A DNA stretch of 6,623 nucleotides from UBA5399 sp964464145 (GTDB lineage Bacteria; Bacillota; Clostridia; Christensenellales; Christensenellaceae): contig CAYXFB010000109.1 of the NCBI GenBank assembly GCA_964464145.1, forward strand, positions 1-6,623, read 5' to 3'. Both the position numbers and the translations under genes were made by a program. Numbering within the stretch: the stretch's first letter is position 1; each line of letters starts with the position of its first letter. Under the pieces are notes generated by a model. That model was not told where the DNA came from, ran no database searches, and saw nothing but the letters and a program-made list of their open reading frames with translations. Positions 1 to 5,721 of this stretch are shown here, in pieces.

Positions 1-4
1 ATCA

Positions 5-50
5 GGCCCTTACAGGGCCAGTGCAAGCCACCAGCTTAGCTGGTGGTCTT
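5..50. repeat. Paired hairpins resembling an IS200/IS605-type end
   Basis: Two inverted repeats lie side by side. Positions 5-10 (GGCCCT) pair with 14-19 around a 3-base loop. Positions 28-35 (CCACCAGC) pair with 39-46 around the loop TTA. The second stem can be lengthened by AAG (25-27) with CTT (48-50) if T47 is left unpaired. A hairpin with one extrahelical T is a known feature of the subterminal ends of IS200/IS605 single-strand transposons, so this may be the end of such an element lying mostly outside the window. No tnpA or tnpB coding sequence is visible. The hairpins also sit just past the stop codon of the leftward GGDEF/EAL gene and could protect its mRNA 3' end, but there is no T-run on either strand as a classic terminator needs. 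Confidence 0.45.
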
Positions 51-54
51 GACT

Positions 55-2280
55 TTACTTATCGTGTAATTTTTGATCGAAATCGTCCTCCGGCATGGGC
101 TTTGCGAAATAATAACCCTGCACTATATCGCAGCCAAGCTCGGTGAGCAGGTCTATGTGCTCTTCCACCTCCACGCCCTCGGCCACCGTGCCTATACCAA
201 GATCGCGCGCCATGCTTATAACGCTGTTTAGCACAGTTTTGGAGCGCTCCTCGTCGTTGGAGTTCACGAAGAAGCTGCGGTCTATCTTTATGACGTCTAT
301 GGGCATGTTTTTAAGCAATCCCAAAGAACTGTAGCCCGTGCCAAAATCGTCCATAGAAAGGGTGAAACCCGCCTTGTGCAGTTCATCTATCACCGAGGTG
401 AAGAGCGCCTCGTTTTCGAATATGGCAGTCTCTGTGAGCTCTATCTCCACCAGATGGTGCGGCACACCATATTTATCCGCCGTTTTGCACAGCTTTTCAA
501 CGAAAGCCGAATCGCTCAAATGCAGCCGCGAAAAGTTCACGGATATGGGCACGCACTTTTTGCCCTCCTTGAGCCACTGTCCCAGAAGATAGCAGACCTT
601 GTAATACATATACATATCCAGCTTTGTGATGAAGCCGTTGTCTTCGAATATGCCTATGAATTTGCCCGGATAGATAATATCCTTGTCGTTTGTCTGCCAG
701 CGCACCAGCGCCTCCGCGCCCTCTATGCTCCTTGATTCCAGCCCGTATTTGGGCTGTATATACAGCTTGAACTCGCCGTTCATAAGCGCCGATTCCATCA
801 TGTTTTCTATCTTCTTGCGTTCCAGAGCATCCTCTATTATGCTCTCATGGAAATCGCATACCTCTATGCCGTTTTGCTTTGCAAGGCGGTGTGCGGCATT
901 TACCTTTTCTATGGCTTCGGGTATGCTGTGCTCGTCTGCTTTCTCCATGTGATAGCGCCCAAGATGGAATTTTATATCATAGTCGAAGAAGTCTCCCATC
1001 AATGTCGCAAAACGCCTCTCGAATCTTTTGAACATATCGTTGTCAGAATCATCCGGTCGCACCATAGCCAAAATTATAAACTCGTCACCGTTTACGCGCG
1101 CGAATGTTTCCATATCCTCAGAAAGACTTTGCCCCAGAGCGCTTGCCATGTTTTTGAGTATAGTATTGCCTTCGCTGTAGCCAAAGGTTTGGTTTATGAG
1201 CTTAAAGCGGTCAATATCCATTTTAACCAGCATATAGGGTGTATCCGAATTCTCGTCCAAAAGCCGATTGACCTCCATTTGAAACTTGGCCATCGTGGGC
1301 ACGCCCGTAAGTTCGTCCGTGAACACCACCTGCTCGATCTCGAGCAAATGTTTCTTTTGCAGCTTGAAAAACCAAAGCATGAGCATTACGAATATCAATG
1401 CCAGCACAAGCGTTGCGGCGAGCGTCATTCCGCTTATTCTCTCGGCGGACGCGCTTATAACGTCCTCGGGAACGATTGAAAATATAAACCAGTCGCTTAT
1501 GCCGATGGGCATGTAGCGCACTAGGCGTTTTTGGCCGTACAGCTCATAAGCGGCGTTTCCACTTTGAGAAGCGTCTATATCCTGCTTTATTTTTGTAAGA
1601 TCGGAGCCGGGCATGAAGCTTGCCTGTGACCAGCCGAGTATTATATTAGAGCCGGGAGTTGTAAGGCTATAGTCATTGCGGGTCTCCGCTATTATATCGC
1701 CTTGGTCATTCGTTACGTAGGCATACCCCTTGCCGTCGAAGGAGGATAAAAACAGTTCATTCAGCTTGCTGGCGGAAAATATGCCGGTCATCACGCTGGA
1801 AACTGTGCCGTCCTGCAATACGGGAGTGGAGATCGCTATTACATGATCGTTGCTGGGGGTGAGTAAGGGTTCGCTGACCACAGTCTCGCCATTTAGCGCT
1901 CTTTCGAAAATATTCCAGCCGGTAAAGTTATCAGATTCTCCGGTGTTTAATATGGTGGTTCCGTCCGTATCTGAATAGGCCATAACTTCGAAATTGCTGT
2001 TTTGCACCATTTGATCCAGTATTTCCGGAGTTATGGCTTCAAACCCGCCCATATATGCCGAAGCACCGGCCAGCGCCTTTATGTGCAGGCTCTCGTCTGA
2101 AAGCTTTGATGAAAAATTGAAGGACTGCTGCTGCATTATTTCTTCCAGCGTGCTGTCCACAGAATCAGATGTCTCCGCCTGTATATATATGTTTACCACT
2201 ATTATGCCCACGATAACAGACAGGCAAATTATTGCAGCTATAAGTGTGGTAAGCATTCTTTTTTTAGTTACTTGCTTCAT
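55..2280 (-). CDS. Membrane sensor protein with GGDEF and EAL domains (c-di-GMP phosphodiesterase likely)
   Basis: This 741-residue protein probably degrades the second messenger c-di-GMP in response to an extracellular cue. Helix 1 is at about 9-33, an extracytoplasmic dCache-like sensor at 35-280, helix 2 at 284-305, a GGDEF domain at about 315-480 and an EAL domain at about 490-738. The EAL catalytic set is present: EALVRW (E523), N582 in VNFS, E614/E617 in EIELTE, DDFGTGYSSL (D644, D645), K665, EGVE (701-704) and Q721 in QGYYFAKP. The GGDEF domain is off-consensus: the signature reads NGDEF (397-401), the Asp that binds guanine in PleD (D344) appears as Asn372, and no RxxD inhibitory site precedes the motif. 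It may therefore be inactive or a GTP-binding regulatory domain. The ATG at 2280 follows GAAGGT (2290-2295) at 9 bases, and the start overlaps a small upstream frame. The cue sensed is unknown. Confidence 0.93.
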   Translation of the reverse strand: MKQVTKKRMLTTLIAAIICLSVIVGIIVVNIYIQAETSDSVDSTLEEIMQQQSFNFSSKLSDESLHIKALAGASAYMGGFEAITPEILDQMVQNSNFEVMAYSDTDGTTILNTGESDNFTGWNIFERALNGETVVSEPLLTPSNDHVIAISTPVLQDGTVSSVMTGIFSASKLNELFLSSFDGKGYAYVTNDQGDIIAETRNDYSLTTPGSNIILGWSQASFMPGSDLTKIKQDIDASQSGNAAYELYGQKRLVRYMPIGISDWFIFSIVPEDVISASAERISGMTLAATLVLALIFVMLMLWFFKLQKKHLLEIEQVVFTDELTGVPTMAKFQMEVNRLLDENSDTPYMLVKMDIDRFKLINQTFGYSEGNTILKNMASALGQSLSEDMETFARVNGDEFIILAMVRPDDSDNDMFKRFERRFATLMGDFFDYDIKFHLGRYHMEKADEHSIPEAIEKVNAAHRLAKQNGIEVCDFHESIIEDALERKKIENMMESALMNGEFKLYIQPKYGLESRSIEGAEALVRWQTNDKDIIYPGKFIGIFEDNGFITKLDMYMYYKVCYLLGQWLKEGKKCVPISVNFSRLHLSDSAFVEKLCKTADKYGVPHHLVEIELTETAIFENEALFTSVIDELHKAGFTLSMDDFGTGYSSLGLLKNMPIDVIKIDRSFFVNSNDEERSKTVLNSVISMARDLGIGTVAEGVEVEEHIDLLTELGCDIVQGYYFAKPMPEDDFDQKLHDK

Positions 2281-2461
2281 TAGTACCAGACCTTCGCAAT
2301 ATTTTTCGGCTAAAGCCGTGCACTGTGTGCTTGATATCGTTGAGTTTCACATGTGCCGGAATATTGACGACTGCGGTACGGATGATGTTGGGGGGGTAGT
2401 TCCCGCGAAATACCAAATATACATACAGGCCGCCGATAAACACAGTAGATGCACAAATCAA
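2264..2461 (-). CDS. Small single-helix membrane protein frame, possibly the distal part of a TGA-interrupted gene
   Basis: I do not recognise this family. The 65-codon frame can start only at TTG (2461) and begins with a hydrophobic stretch (ICASTVFIGGLYVYLVF) that reads as one membrane helix. A basic, polar tail of about 45 residues follows. It runs 17 bp into the GGDEF/EAL gene, so the two could be translationally coupled. No convincing ribosome binding site precedes the TTG. Upstream it continues in the same frame, through one TGA, into a 26-codon frame with a good ribosome binding site. The tail crosses a run of seven C on the coding strand (plus-strand G run at about 2390-2396), a plausible slippage site. 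It could be real, a remnant, or chance coding in a leader. Confidence 0.35.
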   Translation of the reverse strand: MICASTVFIGGLYVYLVFRGNYPPNIIRTAVVNIPAHVKLNDIKHTVHGFSRKILRRSGTNEASN

Positions 2462-2470
2462 AAAGCAGGG

Positions 2471-2551
2471 TCAGCCGATTTTTTTAATTATTTGTTGGCA
2501 CAAAGGCTCACTTTTCAAATGGCTTTGGCCATAAAATCTATTATTAAGCAT
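2471..2551 (-). CDS. 26-residue leader peptide or N-terminal part of an interrupted small gene
   Basis: ATG at 2551 is preceded at 8 bases by the purine-rich AAGGTGGAG (2560-2568), and this lies about 35 bases downstream of a good sigma-A-like promoter. The 26-codon frame (MLNNRFYGQSH..., ending IIKKIG) stops at TGA 2471-2473. It is polar and basic, like a cytoplasmic segment before a membrane helix. Three sense codons later the same frame continues into the 65-codon frame, so read-through of one codon would give a 95-residue single-pass protein. Other genes in the window use TGG for Trp, and one ends in TGA, so TGA is best read as a stop. Either this is a regulatory leader peptide for the GGDEF/EAL gene or the gene is broken by a point change. 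Confidence 0.35.
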   Translation of the reverse strand: MLNNRFYGQSHLKSEPLCQQIIKKIG

Positions 2552-2608
2552 TAGGTAGTCTCCACCTTCGGGAGGCACTCACTTTTTTCAAAAATCCTAG
2601 ATACCATT

Positions 2609-2636
2609 ATTATACACATAGGCTTTTTTAAAACAA
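2609..2636 (-). promoter_or_regulatory. Leftward sigma-A-type promoter for the GGDEF/EAL leader
   Basis: On the minus strand TTGTTT (2631-2636) and a consensus TATAAT (2609-2614) are separated by 16 bases, which predicts a start near 2602. The resulting leader is about 320 bases long before the GGDEF/EAL start and contains the two small frames. It also has short hairpins: ATGGC/GCCAT with loop CAAA near 2521-2534, and CGGC/GCCG with loop TTTA at 2307-2318. Confidence 0.6.
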
Positions 2637-2639
2637 ATA

Positions 2640-2970
2640 TATATAATATATACCCTAATATCAACAATAATATATATAGGGCAGAGTGTCAATGTTATGG
2701 CAAAAGAAATCACATTTTTTTCATTAAATCTTTAAATATATTTAAAATTGAATGCGCTCTGATTGGAGGATTTTTCACTAAGTTAAATACACTACGGTAA
2801 AATGGGCGAATGTGGCAAAAAATATGGCATAAACAAGAAACAAAAAAATTCAAAAAACAAAGCCGGAATATGTATCATATATATTGAACAAATGAAGATA
2901 AAGTGCATAATGGATCGAATAATGGACTAGTCTTTACTTTTGGAATATGTACTTGAATTTTAGCGTATAG
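2640..2970. other. AT-rich non-coding spacer between divergent transcription units
   Basis: This stretch separates the leftward leader from the rightward aquaporin promoter. It is strongly AT-rich, with runs such as atatataatatata near 2639-2652, and I see no credible coding frame or known RNA. The decamer GGAATATGTA occurs twice in direct orientation, at 2865-2874 and 2942-2951. The second copy is just upstream of the aquaporin -10 element, so it could be a regulator site, though a 10-base repeat in such sequence is weak evidence. Confidence 0.5.
2884..2911 (+). promoter_or_regulatory. Possible upstream rightward promoter
   Basis: TTGAAC (2884-2889) and CATAAT (2906-2911) are separated by 16 bases. 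This is a fair sigma-A-like match about 120 bases before the aquaporin gene. In such AT-rich DNA similar matches arise by chance, so it is listed only as an alternative to the one at 2948-2976. Confidence 0.3.
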
Positions 2971-2976
2971 TATAAT
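2948..2976 (+). promoter_or_regulatory. Likely rightward promoter of the aquaporin/channel gene set
   Basis: A consensus -10 TATAAT is at 2971-2976. The matching -35 at 17 bases is poor (TGTACT, 2948-2953), and the better-looking TTGAAT at 2953-2958 is too close (12 bases). A strong -10 with a weak -35 suggests that an activator may be needed. The predicted start is near 2983, giving a leader of about 50 bases. Confidence 0.5.
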
Positions 2977-2977
2977 A

Positions 2978-2991
2978 TTTCCAAGGGGAAA
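2978..2991. promoter_or_regulatory. Palindrome at the predicted transcription start (operator candidate)
   Basis: TTTCC (2978-2982) and GGAAA (2987-2991) form a perfect inverted repeat with a 4-base centre, directly over the predicted start. A repressor dimer could bind here, but the arms are only 5 bases and no regulator gene is visible. Confidence 0.3.
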
Positions 2992-3017
2992 GAACAGCAA
3001 AAATTCAATTTATGGTT

Positions 3018-3023
3018 GGAGGT
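3018..3023 (+). promoter_or_regulatory. Ribosome binding site of the aquaporin gene
   Basis: GGAGGT lies 8 bases before the ATG at 3032. This fixes the start and rules out the out-of-frame ATG codons at 3012 and 3016. Confidence 0.85.
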
Positions 3024-3031
3024 CTATTTTT

Positions 3032-3733
3032 ATGAAAAAATATGTAGCGGAATTCATTGGCACATTTGTGCTGGTGCTCTTTGGATGTGGCACGGCAGCC
3101 ATATCCGGTGGCATAACTGGTGTGTCTGGCGTGCTGGCAATTGCCATGGCTTTTGGCCTGTCGATTGTGGCAATGGCCTATTGCATAGGCAACATATCCG
3201 GCTGCCACATCAACCCGGCGGTTTCCTTTGCCATGCTGCTCACAAAACGCATGAGCGGTAAGGATTTCATTGGCTATGTTATAGCTCAGGTGCTGGGCGC
3301 GCTGCTGGCAAGCGCAATACTGATGCTTTTGATCACACAAAGCGGTCTGGGCAGCATTGAAACAACGGGTCTAGGTCAAAACGGCTATGGTGAAGCTTCA
3401 TTTGTAGGGCTTTCTATGGGCGGTGCGCTGATTGTGGAAATAATACTTACATTTGTGTTCATAATGACAATACTTGGCGTTACATCAAACGAAAAAATGG
3501 GCTCTGTTGCGGGCATAGTGATTGGCCTTACGCTGGCCTTTGTTCACATAATGGGCATTCCTCTCACCGGAACATCCGTAAATCCCGCGCGCAGCTTGGC
3601 TCCCGCGGTGTTCATGGGTGGCACGGCGCTAGAGCAGGTGTGGATGTTCATAGTTGGGCCACTGATTGGCGCAGCCTTGGCGGCCGTTGTGTACATAATA
3701 TGGAACAAACAGAAAAAAGCCGCGAGTCTATAA
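3032..3733 (+). CDS. aqpZ: Aquaporin Z-type water channel
   Basis: This 233-residue integral membrane protein of the MIP family lets water cross the cytoplasmic membrane. It has six hydrophobic helices and both half-helix signatures: HINPAV (NPA at 61-63) and SVNPARS (NPA at 184-186). The four selectivity-filter residues known from E. coli AqpZ (F43, H174, T183, R189) appear as F41, H172, T181 and R187. That is a water-selective set; glycerol facilitators have a Gly in place of the His. The MIP N-terminal motif AEFIGTF and the NGYGEAS segment near 117-123 also match AqpZ, and the length is typical (E. coli 231). An unusual point is Cys58, three residues before the first NPA Asn. The gene has its own promoter region. 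It ends 92 bp before the channel gene with no clear terminator, so co-transcription is possible. Confidence 0.93.
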   Translation: MKKYVAEFIGTFVLVLFGCGTAAISGGITGVSGVLAIAMAFGLSIVAMAYCIGNISGCHINPAVSFAMLLTKRMSGKDFIGYVIAQVLGALLASAILMLLITQSGLGSIETTGLGQNGYGEASFVGLSMGGALIVEIILTFVFIMTILGVTSNEKMGSVAGIVIGLTLAFVHIMGIPLTGTSVNPARSLAPAVFMGGTALEQVWMFIVGPLIGAALAAVVYIIWNKQKKAASL

Positions 3734-3825
3734 AACGTCGACCTATAAATATAAAATACGGCGCGGCATAGTTTGCGGACGAAACCTGCATCTTTGCCTG
3801 CGTACGTATCATCGGGTGGGAACAA

Positions 3826-4917
3826 ATGAAATTTAAAAATATGGAGCCTTGGCAAAAAAAGAAGCTGTTATCCAATTTTCTTATAGTGCTGGTTATAGGC
3901 GTGGTGTTTTTGAGTTACACGTCAACCACGCTCTATCAAGATAAGGTGGGCGAGGAATATTATTGGAACGATGCGCTTTCCGTGCCGGAGGACATTCAAA
4001 AAGATGTTGATAAATTCAGTCAAAATGCGGTGAGCGTTGAAACGGGAACATATGTAACAAATTTGAAGGAAGTGAACCTCAAAGGCTCAAACTTTAGGGT
4101 CACCTTTTTGCTTTGGTTTAAATGGAAAGGCCATGACGACCTTGATATGAAAAACAACTTCCGTGTGTACAAGGGGTACATGAACAAAATGGAGGTAATA
4201 AAGGATGAAAAGGTGGGCGATACAAACTACCAGCAGCTGCGCTGCGACGTGACCGTTACAAAGGAATATTGGACGGTACGTTTCCCGCTTGAGAGTCACC
4301 ATTTGCGCGTATATGTGGAATCGAACTACCTGGTGGATGAGGTTTTGCTGGTGCCGGATACCGAGCAAAGCGGAATCAATCCCAATCTTGGCATAGCGGG
4401 GTACGAAATAGACCGTTATGCTACGGGTTCTTATGCGGTAAGATATAATACGAATTTCAGCGATCCGAAACTGCCGGCAGACGGCTATCAAGTGAGCAGC
4501 GAGCACGTGACGGCGCTGCAAATAAACCGTGTGGACGCCGGGCTGTACATAAAATGTATAGTGGCGCTGGTGGGCACGCTCACCTGGGTGCTTATAACGC
4601 TGTATATATGTACGTATCACTATGTGGATCCGCTCTCCATGATACCGGCGGCATTGTTTGGCACGGTGGCGAACGTTATGGTGGGGGCAAACCTATTGCC
4701 AGACGCGTTGCAGGCGGGCCTGGTGGAGTATGTAAACTTCTGGGGCGTCTCAATGATACTCATAGCTGCCGTGGTCATAATAAATATAAACCGCATACGT
4801 AAAAAGTTTGAAGACAAGGATTTTTCCAAGACCTACGGCAGGGTAATGTTTTTCACGCTGCTCATATACGTGCTGGCGGGCAATATATTTATGCCCTTGT
4901 GCGCATATATGTTTTAG
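3826..4917 (+). CDS. Pentameric ligand-gated ion channel-like membrane protein
   Basis: This 363-residue protein has the layout of a prokaryotic pentameric ligand-gated (Cys-loop-type) channel. It has an N-terminal hydrophobic segment (15-35), a beta-rich extracellular domain (about 36-238) and four helices: M1 239-264, M2 about 270-290, M3 299-323 and M4 337-362. From memory of GLIC, these landmarks align: FRVTFLLWFKW (90-100) with the strand ending in SLSWKD, FPLESHHLRVYVES (153-166) with YPFDSQTLHIYL, GYEID (192-196) with GWDIE, LQINR (231-235) before M1, and NLLPD after M2 with NLPK. The M3-M4 loop is very short, as in bacterial members. The paired Cys of animal receptors are absent, also as in bacteria. 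The segment where the loop-A WxPxx motif would be is short and lacks it. Start: GGGTGGG (3814-3820) is 5 bases before the ATG. Ligand and ion selectivity are unknown. The family call is an inference from motif order and topology. Confidence 0.7.
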   Translation: MKFKNMEPWQKKKLLSNFLIVLVIGVVFLSYTSTTLYQDKVGEEYYWNDALSVPEDIQKDVDKFSQNAVSVETGTYVTNLKEVNLKGSNFRVTFLLWFKWKGHDDLDMKNNFRVYKGYMNKMEVIKDEKVGDTNYQQLRCDVTVTKEYWTVRFPLESHHLRVYVESNYLVDEVLLVPDTEQSGINPNLGIAGYEIDRYATGSYAVRYNTNFSDPKLPADGYQVSSEHVTALQINRVDAGLYIKCIVALVGTLTWVLITLYICTYHYVDPLSMIPAALFGTVANVMVGANLLPDALQAGLVEYVNFWGVSMILIAAVVIININRIRKKFEDKDFSKTYGRVMFFTLLIYVLAGNIFMPLCAYMF

Positions 4918-4929
4918 CAGGGCGCGGAT

Positions 4930-5721
4930 ATGCTAAGAGAGAGTATTTACAGAATTGTAAGGCGAGCGGACGATGGCAACACGGCAAGCAAGGTATATGA
5001 TATTTTCATAATGCTTGCAGCTTTGGTGAGCATGGTTCCGCTCATGTTCAAGCAAAGCAATGAAATACTTGACACCATAGACGTTATTACCGTATACATA
5101 CTGTTTATGGACTATATTTTCCACTGGATAACATACGATTACCTGAGCCGCTGGAAAGGGCCTAAGGCGTTCGTGCTATACCCCTTTATGCCCATGTCTA
5201 TAATCAATCTGGTTTCGCTGCTGCCCTCCATGGGGCTTTTAGGGCAGGCGTGGCGCATACTTCGTTTGCTGCGCATATTCAAGCTGTTTCAATATTCAAA
5301 GAGCCTCAGCTATATATCCAGCGCCTTCAAAAAGGAGTGGCGCACGCTCAGCTCCGTGCTTATAATAGCCGTGGGCTACATTTTCGTTTCGGCGCTTGCC
5401 ATGTTCGTGTACGAGCCGGAGACATTTGGCAACTTTTTTGACGCGCTATACTGGGCAACCACCGCGCTTACCACTGTGGGCTATGGCGATGTATATCCCG
5501 TATCCGATGTGGGCAAGCTCATAAGCATGTGCTCGTCGCTGTTTGGCGTGGCGGTTATCGCTCTGCCTGCCGGTATAATAACGGCCAGCTTTGTGGAGGA
5601 GATAAACCGCGACAAGGAGGAGAGACAAAAGAAGGGCGAACAGGTGCCGGACGACGAATCTGTACTGGAGCGTATAATTGAGATAGATAAAAAGGAGGAG
5701 GTGGGCAAAGATGAACAATAA
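4930..5721 (+). CDS. Six-helix voltage-gated-type potassium channel
   Basis: This 263-residue cytoplasmic-membrane protein should conduct K+ as a tetramer. A voltage-sensor-like domain (S1 about 22-40, S2 48-67, S3 82-100, S4 106-124) is followed by S5 (139-161), a pore helix, the filter TTVGYGD (181-187) and S6 (196-222) with an ALPAG hinge. S4 carries positive charges every third residue (R109, R112, R115, K118). The S2 acid is D61. The S3 acid, usually Asp, appears to be Asn93. The C-terminal 40 residues are charged and probably helical, with no RCK/TrkA domain, so gating by voltage rather than by a cytoplasmic ligand is expected. The ATG at 4930 is 12 bp after the upstream stop and has only a weak site (AGGG, 4919-4922), so translational coupling to the ligand-gated channel-like gene is likely. 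It overlaps the next gene by 11 bp. Confidence 0.92.
   Translation: MLRESIYRIVRRADDGNTASKVYDIFIMLAALVSMVPLMFKQSNEILDTIDVITVYILFMDYIFHWITYDYLSRWKGPKAFVLYPFMPMSIINLVSLLPSMGLLGQAWRILRLLRIFKLFQYSKSLSYISSAFKKEWRTLSSVLIIAVGYIFVSALAMFVYEPETFGNFFDALYWATTALTTVGYGDVYPVSDVGKLISMCSSLFGVAVIALPAGIITASFVEEINRDKEERQKKGEQVPDDESVLERIIEIDKKEEVGKDEQ
5693..5703 (+). promoter_or_regulatory. Strong ribosome binding site inside the K+ channel gene
   Basis: AGGAGGAGGTG lies 7 bases before the ATG at 5711, within the last codons of the K+ channel gene. It is the strongest site in this gene set and supports the overlapping start of the downstream gene. Confidence 0.85.

Noticed and set aside
847..1479. Plus-strand open frame of 210 codons inside the GGDEF/EAL gene
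   Set aside because: It is antisense to a well-supported gene, has no recognisable domain, and its composition (rich in His and Cys) is typical of a shadow frame.
2033..2554. Plus-strand open frame of 173 codons running from the GGDEF/EAL gene into its leader
   Set aside because: It is antisense to the sensor N terminus and leader, with no ribosome binding site or recognisable motif.
2558..2587. Hairpin CTCC/GGAG followed by a T-run on the plus strand, as a terminator
   Set aside because: The stem is only about four pairs with a seven-base loop, and no plus-strand gene lies upstream. It is more likely part of the leftward leader.
2281..2602. c-di-GMP riboswitch in the leader of the c-di-GMP turnover gene
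   Set aside because: The conserved core of the class I element and the class II pattern as I recall them are not present. An Rfam search would settle this.
3032..3733. Glycerol facilitator (GlpF) as the identity of the MIP protein
   Set aside because: The His and Thr of the selectivity filter (H172, T181) and the overall match to AqpZ indicate a water channel.
3734..3825. Terminator or separate promoter between the aquaporin and channel-like genes
   Set aside because: Only a four-base inverted repeat (GTTT/AAAC) without a T-run is visible, and no paired -35/-10 boxes were found. Co-transcription remains open but unproven.
4087..4620. Minus-strand frame of 177 codons within the channel-like gene
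   Set aside because: The protein lacks domain features and is rich in His, Arg and Tyr as mirror frames often are. The plus-strand frame has clear topology and family motifs.
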